From NCBI GenBank assembly GCA_040954595.2, contig CM082579.2, forward strand, positions 16,306,001 through 16,370,000: a stretch of DNA of 64,000 nt, written 5' to 3'. This stretch comes from Balanoglossus misakiensis (taxonomy: Eukaryota > Hemichordata). Numbering within the stretch: the stretch's first letter is position 1; every line of letters starts with the position of its first letter. The translations under genes and the position numbers were made by a program. Positions 18,908 to 31,411 of the stretch are shown here, one piece after another. The notes beneath the pieces were generated by a model that saw only the letters and a list, made by a program, of their open reading frames with translations, was not told where the DNA came from and ran no database searches.

Positions 18908-19024
18908 AACAAACTCCATGTAGGCCAAGTCCATGCCTGAACAATGGGCAGTGTACTCGGCTGTCGTGTACAACTTATGAGTGTACTTGTCCAGGATGTT
19001 TCACCGGCACACACTGCAGCCAGT
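18908..19024 (+). CDS. EGF-like exon EGF-8, copy 1
   Basis: A 117-bp phase 1-1 exon, acceptor aaacag, donor gtaaaa. It encodes QTPCRPSPCLNNGQC to CPGCFTGTHCSQ with all eight cysteines (C3 to extra Cys spacing is x4 instead of x6). Copy 2 differs by Thr to Ile; copy 3 has lost this exon. Confidence 0.77.
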
Positions 19025-19416
19025 GTAAAACTCATTAAAACAAACATTTTGTCATGCAGGAACTAACATTTACAATCATGTCTCAATACATTGTCTGTTG
19101 GTCATACTTTATATTTTCATCTTCAACATCACACCTTGGGCCTTGGGAATCGTTCACCTCAAAAATGATGTACAACTGAAAGAAAACATGTTTATTTGAA
19201 GAAAAAAATGTTGATCGTTCATGAAAATTTTCCCTACACAAGATACATATACAGAGATTTTCATAGCCCCACAAGTGCGTCCCAGAATGAGCAAGTTGTT
19301 TTTGGAAGTGAAGTTCCGTTCAGTATTTACAGTAATGGTAATGATGATGTTTTTATCAAACAGATTTTGAAAGTAAATATTGCTGAGATAACATTAGGTT
19401 GCACTTTTTATTGCAG

Positions 19417-19539
19417 TCCAAGATCCATACCAGCGAAACAGCTGTCTCAACGGGGCTGTATGTAATGCAGTGGCCAACTCCTGCACGGCATATACCTGTG
19501 TCTGTACTGGTTGCTATGAGGGTAACCGTTGTGAAATAT
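19417..19539 (+). CDS. EGF-like exon EGF-9 with C1 to Tyr, copy 1
   Basis: A 123-bp phase 1-1 exon, acceptor attgcag, donor gtaagt. It encodes QDPYQRNSCLNGAVC to CTGCYEGNRCEI. The first cysteine is Tyr here (TAC) but Cys in copy 2 (TGC), so the change is private to copy 1 and would leave C3 unpaired. Confidence 0.76.
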
Positions 19540-19897
19540 GTAAGTTTCTGACGTACCGTAAATGACAATCTTTTGGGCACTTTCTCTTCATGGCAATTGA
19601 ATTGTGTGGTAACTTCTCATTTCTAAAATTTCCACAAGAGAAAAGAAAACAGAAATTTCATTTGTATGTCCGTGCAATTTAGGATAGGCACGAACTTGTG
19701 AGGAAGTGTACGAAGCTGGATGTTTTCATCACTCAAATATACAAGAGTTGCCTCTTGAAGACTAGTGTCTGTAGAGATAATTGTGCATATGAGGTAATCT
19801 CTCCTAAGGTGGTGCACACATCTGAGTATTAAGTAAAAGAGACATCCTTAATTATCCTTACTATTTGGCTTGAAAAATCAATCTTACTAGGTGTTCT

Positions 19898-19936
19898 GAT
19901 TAGAGAGGTGTCCATAAAGACAGGTTTTACTGTATT
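19898..19936 (-). repeat. Inverted mate of the ACAGTAAAACCTGT-type end, copy 1
   Basis: Reverse-complement relative of 16027-16068, here in the EGF-9/EGF-10 intron. The two ends bracket EGF-6 to EGF-9 at a distance of about 3.9 kb. Confidence 0.45.
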
Positions 19937-20103
19937 ACCCAAAATAGAGACATTGTCCCTTCATCATATACTTAATGCGTGTTCTGGGTATGGTTCCAGT
20001 ATAATGCTTGTGTCAAAGGATTTTGTTGTGGTGCAGGAATCATCTTTGGTTGAGGTGTAGCCATCTGCATTTCATGTTTTTTAAACTATTTTTTTTCTGA
20101 TAG

Positions 20104-20226
20104 TCATTAACCCATGTGATCAGAATCCGTGTCAAAATGGAGGCTATTGTTCCCAAACACCAAATTCTTATACTGACTACACCTGTTACTGCCAGTAGTG
20201 TTGGACTGGGGCCATCTGTGCCGTAG
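20104..20226 (+). pseudogene. EGF-like exon EGF-10 with stop, copy 1
   Basis: A 123-bp exon-length module reading INPCDQNPCQNGGYC, then YTCYCQ, a TAG stop, and CWTGAIC. The first extra cysteine is Tyr. The donor gtgtgt is weak. The same stop is in copy 2. Confidence 0.7.
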
Positions 20227-20619
20227 GTGTGTCGAATTACTGTTTTATGACACAGCGTGGTATATAAACCCTCATTTTTGGTATTCTCAATGTGATAGAT
20301 GGACCCATACACCAATAAATGGGGTGGAAGCATTACTAAGTTTCATCCTTTCAAAATTTGCTGATGTAGGGTCAAAATTGAGTGTGATGTGCACGTTAAA
20401 AAGGAAAGCCTTCTGTATCATGTTGACGGCACATTTTTTAATTTTTCAAGATTCTTACAGAAAAATCCTAGCAATAGCATCATTATGTTATTTTAAATGT
20501 ACAGGTTTGAAACAAGGAATGAAGACATTGCTCACATATTTAAACGTAATGAACATCACAAGTACATGTACAAGTTTTTGACAAGCAGGTAATTGATACT
20601 TTCATTTTTGTTTTGGCAG

Positions 20620-20738
20620 CCATTGATCAGTTATACTCTATGCCTTGTCAAAATGGTGCACATGCGTTGCGCGAGACGGCTGTTTCCTGTTTGACTGTAT
20701 GTGTACCGAATGCTTCACTGGTGCCACATGTACAATGC
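20620..20738 (+). pseudogene. EGF-like exon EGF-11 with private frameshift, copy 1
   Basis: A 119-bp exon, acceptor ggcag, donor gtaagt. One G is missing in GGTGGCACATG compared with copy 2, shifting the frame after MPCQNG. The first cysteine position is Leu (DQLYSMPC) in both copies. Confidence 0.74.
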
Positions 20739-21033
20739 GTAAGTACAAACCAATATTATTTTATTCAATGCAAAACACTTGTTATGTATTATATAATATA
20801 AGTACGGTACACATATTAAAGCCCTGGTAACTCAAACTTTGGGCTAGCTTAATGTTATCACTATTTTTGTTTTCGGTTGCAACTGTGGTTTCTTGTCACA
20901 CTCTAAAGGATTTCACAGCATTTGGTTTTTCAAAACAGCCCTTTGGTTGTTGTCATGTATACATGTACATGACTGTGGAGTGTAGTTTGTAGATTCTGTA
21001 ATTTTGACAATATCTTGACTGCACATCCCACAG

Positions 21034-21156
21034 CTGTCAACCAGTGTCAACCCATCCAGTGTCAGAATGGTGGAAACTGTGTGCTGACGCCCAATTGGTG
21101 TACTGAATTCACATGCTCCTGTACAAGCTGTTACTCCGGCGATTTATGTCAGACAT
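21034..21156 (+). CDS. EGF-like exon EGF-12, copy 1
   Basis: A 123-bp phase 1-1 exon, acceptor ccacag, donor gtgagt. It encodes VNQCQPIQCQNGGNC to CTSCYSGDLCQT with all eight cysteines. It is the last exon before the next copy's EGF-1, 385 bp downstream. Confidence 0.77.
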
Positions 21157-21540
21157 GTGAGTGATTTTAAATTTCAGATGAAGAGGAACATAATAACATA
21201 ACACATAATCGGCTTGCAGTTGGTTTCTTCCAACCTGTATCAAAGAGTGAATAACGACACAATTTTGGGGAAATTTATTAAGAATGTGTGTGCCATAAAA
21301 GGGGATTGTGTATTTGACCAAACAACAACCTGCACCGTATGGTACACTAAGACACTATTACACCTGTGTCAAAATTTCATTACGTTTCTTTTGTTGAACA
21401 TGGAAGAAATTTGTCACAGTGATGTTCTGTTGACCAACTGAGATTTTTACCACTCAACCCTGACTGCACAAATCTGTTTAAAGTATATGTAGTAAATATT
21501 AACTGTACACAATTTATATCACTTTCTCTTCTGTGCACAG

Positions 21541-21657
21541 ATTTGAATCCGTGTCAGCCCAACCCTTGTCTAAACAGTGGATTCTGCCAGCAAGTGTCCT
21601 GCACCGAGTTCAGATGCCAGAGTTCGCGCTGTTTCATCGGAACCACGTGCGCTGAAC
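21541..21657 (+). CDS. EGF-like exon EGF-1, copy 2
   Basis: Identical to copy 1 EGF-1: 117 bp, phase 1-1, seven of eight cysteines with Ser at C5. It directly follows EGF-12 of copy 1, so exon phase is preserved across the copy junction. Confidence 0.75.
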
Positions 21658-22105
21658 GTAAGCAAACCAGTGTCAGATTTGCCGCACAAAGTAGAAATCG
21701 CTGGGCTTTGTCATTGATATTGTCTCAATAAAGTTGCCTGTGATTGTGCAGCTAACCAAGAGACTTATATGCACTACCGTAGCCATGATGTATACTTTCA
21801 TTGACTCAAATGCTCATCAGAGTAGATGTTGCTATTTTTCCAACCGTAAATTGAAACATCAGAAAGTTATGACATCAACTACCCCCACCCCCACCCCACC
21901 CCACCCCCAACTAGTAAATATTATAAGATGCTGTAATTATGATAAAGATGGTAGCACCAAGCTTGGATCAAGTGGTCTTCATTATCCTTCACACATGAAC
22001 ATGATCACACGGATGTGCAATCTTCTGACAGTCTGCTACAGATTTCACTTCCCACTCAAGTGTGTAAGACCCTAATGTGATACTTTTCATTTCTCTCACC
22101 CTTAG

Positions 22106-22228
22106 CGATCAACCAGTGTCTTCTAAACCCATGTCTGAATAACGGAGTGTATCAGCCACTTCAAGGCTCCTGCTCAATCTACACCTGCAACTGTCCAACC
22201 TGCTACACTGGGCAAACATGTGTTACAT
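22106..22228 (+). CDS. EGF-like exon EGF-2, copy 2
   Basis: Same open 123-bp exon as copy 1, with Tyr at C3. The base seven into the donor side is G here (gtaagtcgc), as in copy 3, but A in copies 1 and 4. Confidence 0.72.
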
Positions 22229-24167
22229 GTAAGTCGCAAGTTTTTAGGTCCCATTGGTATGTACCATGGGACCTTATGGGATTGGTTACGTCTGTATGTA
22301 TGGATGGATGGATGGATGGATGTATGTCTGTATGTCCGTCCACATCGAAAACTTGAAAACCGCAGCGCATATGACCTCGATATTTGGCGTGTAGATGCAG
22401 GCAGGGCTGTAGATGGGAGTTTGTTCAAATGAAGATGTCATTGCCAAAAATATGCAAATTAGCTGGGAAAATGTGAAATTGGTCAAAACTTAAAAACTGG
22501 ACAACCACTGGTCATATTGATTTGAAAATTGGTATGCATGTACCTTATATCAACCTCATACAATCCTGTATGTTTTGAGCTAATATTATCGATTTCCTAT
22601 TTTTTTTGCATTTTTTTGTATTTTTCCATGTTATTGGTAAAAAGTCTTTGAAATTTAGTATGAAGCCTCCTAATGTTGTCTAAGTAACCATAGTTTTGTT
22701 CAAATTGTTGCAAAATTTGCATATCTATAATTTTGAGCAATATTTGCCATTTTTGGTCAAAAAATGTTTTTCTTTAAAACCTCATGCCAGATTGCTTTCC
22801 AATTTGGTAGGCATGTTCGTAGGGGTAACCTAAATAATATGTTGTAAAAAAAAAGATATTTGCATAAATGTGTTATCGGGGAAACTTTTGCAATTTTTGT
22901 CAAAAATTGTTTTCTCTGAAACCGCTTGTCCTATTGCATTGAACTTAGGCAGCATGTTCCTTGTAGTGATTGAAGTAAGATATTGTACAATTTTGGTGAT
23001 ATTTGCATATTTGTGTTTTTGCCACTTTTGAACAAATATTTTCTGTGAAACTGCTTGTTGGATTGCTTTGAAATTAGTTTTTTCTCTGATTGCTTTGAAA
23101 TTTAGGATATAATTTCATAACACATACCTGTATATGTGCAACTTTTATTCAGTTCTGAGATCAGAAAGATTAAATATTTAGCGAGTTTTTTTGGTAAGTT
23201 TCTTAGTTTTTGGTTAGCAAATCTTCTCCTAAACAAATTGTCCAGTTGTTTTTAAAGTTACTATTTACAAGGAGTTGTTACCTCGAACAAAGACATGTTT
23301 ACATAACTTAAATAGGCCAGCTGTTACAGAGACCACCAGCTATCAAATTTTAATTACCAGTGGCAGGTCAGTGTGTGTCTGTTCCAGGGCTGACTGAAAG
23401 AAGTTGCTTCGCATATGTGTTTGTACAGACAATTTTTGGTCATTTTTTTTCTAGCACCACTTGTAAGACTGCCATGACACATGACAGTTTATTGGGCATG
23501 TTCCTTGTTAATGTTTTTACATTCCATATTTCTATATGGTCAGATCATATCTGCTTGCAAATGTCACCTGTAATTTTTATTCTGGTGTGTCACTGTTTCC
23601 GCATAATCCTCAAATGTCATCAGATCTCCGAATGTGATGAAAACAGTGTGTTTTGAGTGTTTTTTAAATGACCTTTTGGGTTAAAAGTGGCAAAAATGGC
23701 AATTTTGTCTTGAAAGGGGTCAATAAGACTGACTTTTTTGGAATCAGCACCATTTTTTACATTGAATGGACTAGTCTGCTCAAACTTTCCTTACCAACAA
23801 TTCTGTTTAATCTTCTGTAACATGTATACTAGCATACATGTAGCTGCCTGATAGTTTGCCCTGCGTGTGTAATTGCTGAGTGACATAACGCATTCTGTGA
23901 TTGGTGCAGTCACGTAACCACCAATAAGATCGCTTGTTATAAGGAGAACTGCACGACCTTTAACCGCATTAGCATACCTGATTTTTAGGGCTCGATATTA
24001 CCTCTGAGGACGCAATATTTAAGTTGAAGTTTTTTTTCTTTTATCATATTAGAGCAAGAAGACTTGTTTTTATGTAAAAGAAATAAACCTTAATATACAG
24101 AGTGCATTTTGAAACGATAGGCAGGTCCGGCCCATAGCCTAATTCTTCATTTTTCTGTCATGCGTAG
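22229..24167 (+). other. Large intron between EGF-2 and EGF-3, copy 2
   Basis: Same layout as copy 1: GGAT microsatellite, degenerate tandem repeat (about 22617-23117) and the CCAAT/TATA/AATAAA cluster (about 23886-24096). No gene seen. Confidence 0.6.
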
Positions 24168-24283
24168 GAATTGATCAGTGCTAACAACCCATGTCAAAAT
24201 GGCAGCACTTGCCAACCCTAACCTCGTGTGGGGCATTGACGTGCACCTGCCAAGGATGCTATACTGGGAGCGCTGTGAAAATT
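24168..24283 (+). pseudogene. Broken EGF-like exon EGF-3, copy 2
   Basis: Same multi-frameshift remnant as copy 1, net length 116 bp. Confidence 0.7.
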
Positions 24284-24676
24284 GTCAGTCAGTTTCTTTT
24301 GTCAAATTAATCAATATGTGTGGGACTGCTATACATGTATATAAAACAGAATACTGCGATGGAAAATTCTATAACTTAATGTTTCACTGGATATATGACT
24401 TAAAGTTAGCAGGATGCAGTGAATTCAACAGAAAGTGTAATTTCCTCTTGTGTGAGCTCTGTGCGACTGTGCCAATGAAAATCTCACCACAAACAAAAAT
24501 GACAGGTATACACTGTATATTAGCAGCTTTGTCTCTGTAATAGCCATAGTGTTTTGAAGTTGAAAACTTGCAAAGTGTGCAGTTTTATTCACACTACAAA
24601 GGAAACATTGTTGAAACGGATTATCTGTGTACATTGTCAAACTGTACACTTGTCGCGAGATTTATTCTCAATTATA

Positions 24677-25888
24677 TTATATCATGCTACCGTCCGCAAT
24701 TCTGATTGGACGAGAGCTAAATCCAGCGATGCTAAAATACTCAATAATGCACTGCTGACAGTGGTAAAACGGGCTTTCTGTTTGCCACATGGGTTTGTTC
24801 TTTAGGTTGTTGTATGTGTTTACACTCATCATGTTTATTGTAGAACCAGGGTCGATCAGTGAGGCAACTGCTGTTTGTTCTATCTGCATTGTTACTTGAG
24901 GCCTCCTGCCATTTGATTGTTGTACAGTGAAGCAGTATTCATCTCCCGAGCTGTCTTCCACTTTATGCACAGCTTTGACAGTTTCATCCTTGTCTACCCT
25001 ATTTGCCTTGCCTTTTGATCGGTAGCATTTGGCAAAATAGTTAGGTTTGCCACACTTCCTGCATGACTTGCCTTTAGCTGGACATACTGAGTCATGTGGA
25101 TAGGTGCCACCACAATAATAACAAGTGGACGGTCCTTTCGCTGGCTGCTGATGAGCTCTCTTTTGTTTATTTGGTTTCGGGCGTTGGTGGCGCTGTTTTC
25201 TGACCGCATTCACAGATGCCGTATCTGCACCATAATTTTGGGTTTTCTCCTCAATCCCACTAGCCTGAACCTCTGATACCTCAAATGAACAGGCTGTACT
25301 CAGTAGATTCTCTAGTGTCGTCTCCTCCCGAAGAGCACGACGTCTGAGACGGGCTGATGTGAATCCTCGTATGATTTGTGATTTGACCTCTTGATCCTTA
25401 TTGGTGAAGTCACATATGTTTCTGCTAGGCGTTGCAAACAAGTGTGATAGGCATCAATCGATTCGCCGTTGTTTTGTATGGTGTCTCTGAAGATAAATCG
25501 TTCGTATTCAATGTTCCGTTTGGGTGAGAAGTATGACGAAAGCTGTAATTTGGCTGTTTCACAGCTAGTTCCTGTATCTGGTAGAGTATCAAAGAAGTCG
25601 GAAACTTCCTCACCTGCCCAATCAGAATCGCCAAATATAGAATCGTTGGTGGGCAATAATGACAACACGAGACACCAAGTCCGGCATGTAAGAGTGAGAG
25701 TGCCTAGCCTCGTTCACGCACTTTATTCATAATGACCCGAATGTTGCATTACGTCATTTTACAGAATGTATAAAGTATAGATGCTCACTAGTGTTTGGAC
25801 ACTACAATATACATGTGACTGCAGTGTCTTTCCAATCATGAATTTGCAAGGTGTCCTTCGGAGAAAATCTTCTGATTCTCTTTTCTGA
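24677..25888 (-). mobile_element. Truncated Mag/SURL-like gypsy gag-protease fragment, copy 2
   Basis: The minus-strand 254-codon frame at 24677-25441 holds a basic Gag region, zinc knuckles CYYCGGTYPHDSVC and CRKCGKPNYFAKC, and a protease-like LIDPGSTINMM where DPG replaces the catalytic DSG/DTG. The upstream gag part is in another frame (25312-25668). About 170 bp of gag is deleted at 25619 and joined by a few filler bases. Reverse transcriptase and integrase are absent. The exact 3' edge is uncertain. Confidence 0.75.
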
Positions 25889-28362
25889 TTTGCTTTGCAT
25901 ATTTAACTTAATGATCTCATTTGTTGGAATTCCCTGTCTCAAATTTTTGATGATCAGTCTCTGCCCCATTGCTCATCGTCCCAACTTTCTGATGATATAT
26001 GGATGATAGATGGGATCAAATCTTTGGTCGTGTATTTGCTACAAATGGTAGGTATTGGTTCGTGATTGAGTCTTTGTGTTGTATATTTGGGGTGGCAGTG
26101 GTATGAGTTTGGATTTATGCCAATCTTTAAGTTAAGTGTTATTTGGGTTGCCGTTGAGCATTGATGGCTTGATAAGTGGGGCTAGGGTCAATTTTGATTG
26201 GGTTTGGATTGTTTGGGCTATGATAGGTTGGGTGATGGCTAGGATTTGTGGTGGGTATAAGGTGTGGTGTAAGAGATGGAGGCATTATGGGGTCTGGTGA
26301 GGTTTTTGTGAAGGAGGCCATGGTGGCTGCAGTATTCAGGGCATGCTGTAGCGGTTGAATGCATGATGATGGTAAACCACAGAGTATTGCATTGCAGTAG
26401 TCCAGTTTTGATGTGATTAGAGCATGAACCAGCATCTGGCAAACTTCCTTAGTGAGGTAACGGCGAATGTGGCTGATTTGACGCAGATGGAAGAAAATTG
26501 ACTTGCAAATTGCATTAATGTGCTTATTGAAAGTGTAATTGTCGTCGAATGTCACACCTATATTCCGTGCAGAATTCACAATTTGAACACAACATGATCC
26601 AATGCTCATGTGGTTTATGGGACGAGGCGAGCGGTTGAACTGAGACCTTATCAGGAGTACCTCGGGTTTGCCACCATTTAGTTGAAGTTTATTATGTGTC
26701 ATCCAGGTTTTTATTTCGTGAACTGCCCTTTCCATCTTGTCTAATGTACTTATGGTGTCTAACTGGAAGAAATATTGGTATAGTTGGTTGTCATCGGCAT
26801 ATTGGTGAAAATTGATGTTGTGGTGACAAATAAGTTGAGCAAGTGGTTGGATGTAGCTGCAGAACAAAAGTGGGCCAAGCACTGAACCGTGTGGTACTCC
26901 ATATTGTAGATATTGAGGTTCTGACATTGTGCCATACAAACTGCTGTCTGTTCTTAAGATATGATGAGAACCATTGTAGTGCGATGTTGGTGATGCCCAG
27001 TTTTGATAACCTTGAGATGATTGTGTCGTGATCTATGGTATCAAACACAGAGGAGAGATCGAGGAGAACCATGAGTACACATTTACCGGCATCCAGTGCC
27101 ATACAAATATTGTTGTTGACTTTAGTAAGTGCTGTTTCGGTACTGTGATCCTTTCGGTACGCTGACTGCAGTGGTTCTTGTAGTGAGTTGGTAGTCAAAT
27201 ATGATGTCAGTTGTTGTGCTACAATCTTCCCGATTACTTTTGACAGGAAGGTTAGGTTTGAAACTGGTCTATAGTTCTTGAAAATGTTTTTGTCGAGCGA
27301 AGGTTTCTTGAGTATATTGGTGTGATGACTGCTATTTTAAGTTATTCAGGAACAGTTCCAGTTTTGAGTGACAAATTGATAATTGTGGCTATGATAGTGA
27401 GCAGATTACCAAGACATTGCTTATCAAGTGCTGTAGGGATGAGATCAAGTACACGTGTTTTAGATGGAGACTGACGGGTTGGTTATAAGCTGATATGGCT
27501 GAGGAGAGGTCATTTGGAGGCTAGGACATTTGATGTATTTTGTCGAGATCATGGCTGAAACTATCAATTGAAATGGCAGATATGACGATAAGATATTTGA
27601 CGTCTACTGTGTGTTGGTTTCGGAAGAGCAAGTTTTGCATTGACAGGATTGTGATCAGAGAGTTCCAAGCAGTCTACAGAGACACTCTTGATGTTAGACG
27701 CAGAGTTAGATAAGATGAGATCAAGAGTATGACCCTTTCTGTGTGTTGGTTGTTGGACCCATTGTTTCAGATTACAGGCGCTGATGATTCCATTGAATTT
27801 CTGTGTTACTGGATTCTTATCATCTTCTAGGTGAATATTGAAATCTCCTACGATGAAGAGATTACTTGAGCAGGTGACATACTTCTCAAGTGTTGTACTG
27901 AACTCTTCCATGAACTGTGGTGCGGTGAATTTATTATTAACTGATGGTGGTGGACGGTAGACAAGAATTATTTTCATGGAAAGTTTCTGGTGAAGAATAG
28001 TTGCTTCCGCTGCCTCAAAAGATTTAACAGAGAGAATAGGCTTCCAAGCTGTTTATTTTAGTGCTAGCTTATGAATTTAAGCTAAGCCTCCACCGATCTT
28101 GCCAACCCCAGGTAGATGTTTGACAGCATAGCCTGGTGGTGTACATTCAGCCATTACGTGTTCGTCACCAGATTCCTTCAACCATGTTTCAGTGAGTACA
28201 AGAATATCAATTTCTTTATCTGTGATGTAGTCTGCAATGTCTAATGATTTGCATCTAGCTGAGCGGACATTCCATGTAGAGAGTAGAAGTTCACACGTAT
28301 TGTGGAAAGGGTGGATCTTGAATACTGCATAGTCACTCTTCAATAGATATTTAGTGACTCGC
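25889..28362 (-). mobile_element. Degenerate CR1-like LINE, copy 2
   Basis: Endonuclease pieces at 28077-28343 and 27564-27977 (GDFN, SDH); reverse transcriptase pieces at 26791-27198 ([13 protein letters not shown]) and 26139-26939 ([14 protein letters not shown]). A frameshift near 26930 splits the polymerase and the stretch 27199-27563 is riddled with stops. Confidence 0.83.
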
Positions 28363-28813
28363 TAACTGTTGCGATTCGTGTGTGTGTAATTTACGTACTT
28401 CAAGTTAAATATCGCAACTAGCCGTAATGTTTGACTAGGGGGAGCACCTATACTAATGCGAGTACCAGGGATTGAAAGTTGCACCTGTATTTTGATCCCT
28501 TAGTTACCCTTATAAGTACATTTGTAGTTTAATAACCATAGTTCTATTGCAAACCATTCTTTCCGTAGTTTCTTGTTTCAAATATTGTAATCTGAATTTA
28601 TTTTGATGTTTAACAGGTGTGATTATCTGTATTTGCGGCCATTTTGAAAAAAATTGGTTGCCATGGAAACTCTTCAACAGATATTTAGTGACTCGCTATC
28701 TGAATTTGTTCAGTACACATTAACACACATCTGAGCCAAGTTTGGTGCTTTTATCACAAAATACACAATCGATATGAAAATTTGGGTTTTGGTGCTCCAC
28801 TACCTAAGTAACA

Positions 28814-29238
28814 TTAAGGATGTACGTTCAATAAAATGGAAAGTATTGTCATTTTTTTTAATTGTGGATTTTTTTATTCTCTTTTGTATGTATAATGAAA
28901 ATCCGTAATAAAATATAGGGGTCACCGCGCTTGTTTTTGAAATACAGAGCCATGAAATTGGTCGATAATAGAAGAAATCTGCTGACTCAGCATTTTTCAC
29001 CAATGGTTTGTTTGTCTATGGCCAAAATTCTTAATGCAATTTATCTCAAAAAAGAGCGCGGTGACCCCTATATTTTATTTGACCAATGAATTTATATTTG
29101 CTGGACTGAGCTATGTGTAAAATTTCGTGAAAATGACAATAGTAGAAGTTTGTTTTCTGGCGATTATCAATGTAATCCTATGGGAAAAAGACCGGACACG
29201 CAGTGTTTCCGGTTTATGTTCTGCACGTACATCCTTGA
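28814..29238. mobile_element. MITE-like element with nested inverted repeats, copy 2
   Basis: Counterpart of 13092-13516, with the same TTAA/TTGA flanks and the same internal inverted repeat. Confidence 0.55.
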
Positions 29239-29300
29239 TGAAGTTTGCTGGCTAGAGGGCTCCTAAACCTCCTTAATATTTGACGTCTTCACTCCTACAG

Positions 29301-29533
29301 GACTGCGCAGCTGGAAGTTAAAGTTCAGCATGTTCTGAAGCATGCACGCTGTGTCCAGGGGTTTCATGTGTGGAACAGCCAGCCTCTCATCACCAACACA
29401 ATGCGGACTGGGATATTTTGCCAACAATGGAAGTATAGACTGTACGCCTTGTCCTGCCCCGGGTATAAGTGCCAATATGATGGTATGTCGGAGCCAGAGG
29501 TGTGTGAAGATGGATACTACACTAATATAGATG
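29301..29533 (+). pseudogene. Broken ephrin-receptor-like exon ERL-1, copy 2
   Basis: Same stop and frameshifts as copy 1; Thr at the three-state codon. Confidence 0.7.
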
Positions 29534-29582
29534 GTGAGTCAGCACTTAAAGTTTGGGCATTACTGTGTAATCTTTCACTTAA

Positions 29583-30088
29583 AGGCACGTAAGCTGTAAC
29601 TTTTGGGATAATTTTCATAATTTTTGTTTAAAACTGCACTACCATTAGTCCATGCAGATGAAGGCAGTGAACTATACACAAGCATTATAAACCCTAAATA
29701 TGAGTGCATATGCAAGTTTTAACCAGATAAATAATAAAGCTTTGCCGCAAGCGATTATGGCCGCCACCCTGGGAAAATGCAAGAAATAATGAAAATGTTG
29801 CATTTCCGGTTGTGAAACTTCATAAACAAAACATGATCTCATCCACTTGAGCTCATGGAAGTAAATGTACACCACTGAGACATCAGATTTCCATTTTTCA
29901 TTGCAATATTGCACTTTTTTTAAAATTGCAGGAATTTTTGTTTTTTCTTTAATTTTTGGCCATTGTGTCATAAATAAGTGTTGAGCTTGATATATTATCA
30001 TGAAATATCATTTAATAGACATAATTAAAAGCATATATGAGATTATTTAAAACTTTAATTTTTTTATCCAGTTGCAGCTTACGTGCCT
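29583..30088. mobile_element. MITE with TTAA target duplication, copy 2
   Basis: Counterpart of 13861-14366. TTAA lies at 29579-29582 and 30089-30092. Confidence 0.75.
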
Positions 30089-30513
30089 TTAAGGCGGACG
30101 ATCATCTTATGTGCATGTACGTAATTCTGTGCGTACAAACATTACGTCCAGTCCAAATATTCTGCCAATTTTACATCCAATGCATTCAAATAGTGGACTG
30201 CTTCGCTTTCATCCAGTTTTCATGTGCATCGTATAAGTAGACTTTTGTTTTGTCCCGTCTTTTCACCAAATTTGCTCTTTTCCAAATCTCCGACACAGAC
30301 TATGATCGTCACGATCTTGTCTGTTGTTAGAACAGCACACTGCCGTATGGCATTGACTGTACACAGTTTCTGTTACCAATATCTCTGGATTGGCATTTTC
30401 CTGTCCTCAATCTTTTGCCAGGGATTTTTGTCTCCCCAACCCGCGTGAGAATCCCACGTCTTTGAAGGTATGACTGTGACTATAAGATTCTATAAATCTC
30501 TGTTTATTTTCAG

Positions 30514-30644
30514 CACAAACATCATGTGCTGATTGCCCAGCTGGTAACCAATGTCCAAATGGTAACACTGTGATTTTATGCTCGGCTGGTTATTACAGTT
30601 CGGCCTTGGACAAAGGATGTCTCGCTGTACCTCTTGCATAACAG
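30514..30644 (+). pseudogene. Ephrin-receptor-like exon ERL-2 with frameshift, copy 2
   Basis: 131 bp, with the same one-base frameshift before CTSCIT as copy 1. Confidence 0.72.
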
Positions 30645-30903
30645 GTAAACTTCTACCCACCCACCTTTATTTCCAACATCAAACATTAGGTCAGGTAATT
30701 TACTAACTGAAAAATAGGATGGGATCATTTTCTATTTCTGTATTTAAAATTTACTGATATAATATATGAATGAAAAAATGACAATTTTTCCAAATTTGAA
30801 TAGACCTCTATTTATGAAAATAATTAAAATTTGCACCAAATTTTTACAGTGGTATTCAAAGGTTAACTTGGTGTGTAAATTCTCTGTTTGATTTACAGAT
30901 CAG

Positions 30904-31032
30904 CTGGTGCTGAACATTGTACTATTTGTGAGCAAGGGTACGCCTGCACAGATCCCAGTGCATCGCAATTCAAGTGTACCAAGGGTTACGTGTCATTGGC
31001 TGGTGCAACAAACTGTACCAGATGTACAAATG
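30904..31032 (+). CDS. Ephrin-receptor-like exon ERL-3, copy 2
   Basis: 129 bp, open, phase 1-1. Thr follows GYAC where copy 1 has Ile. Confidence 0.7.
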
Positions 31033-31411
31033 GTAAGATTGTGGTACTTGTTCAGTTTGCTGTGTGATGAAACTGAGGGGTATGTGTGTTTGCATGTATG
31101 TGTTTACAACAGATTTTCAAGTCAGTGCGACTGGGGGTATGTGTGTGTGTGTATGTATGTATGTGTTTACAACAGATTATCAACTCAGTGCGAGATCTTG
31201 CGAGACCCGGTTAGCCATGTGAGATCTCGCAGAGTCTTATGATATTCAGAAAATGGTTGATTAGAAATGACGTTTAATGTCCTCCAAAGAATTTTCTACA
31301 TGCCTGTATACTTGTCTCAGAATTATGAAGTGAATCATCTCAAGTAATTTGTTATTTTAAATGACACTGTATCACAAATACATCACTAAAAACCTCATTT
31401 TCTTTAATCAG

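Larger units (their letters stand above)
1..21457. repeat. Tandem duplication unit, copy 1
   Basis: First of four head-to-tail copies; base 1 corresponds to 21458, 38275 and 53030. The start phase is arbitrary because the window opens inside the array. This copy is the longest because of a 6.55-kb LTR retrotransposon at 3472-10021. Compared with copy 2 it lacks 798 bp at 10189/10190, 23 bp near 11132 and 1094 bp at 16569/16570. Over the first 3.1 kb I counted about seven base differences from copy 2. Confidence 0.95.

Noticed and set aside
84-21156. Assignment to Notch, fibropellin or laminin
   Set aside because: EGF repeats alone do not identify a parent gene, the cysteine spacing fits neither the canonical EGF nor the laminin type, and no other domains of those proteins are seen.
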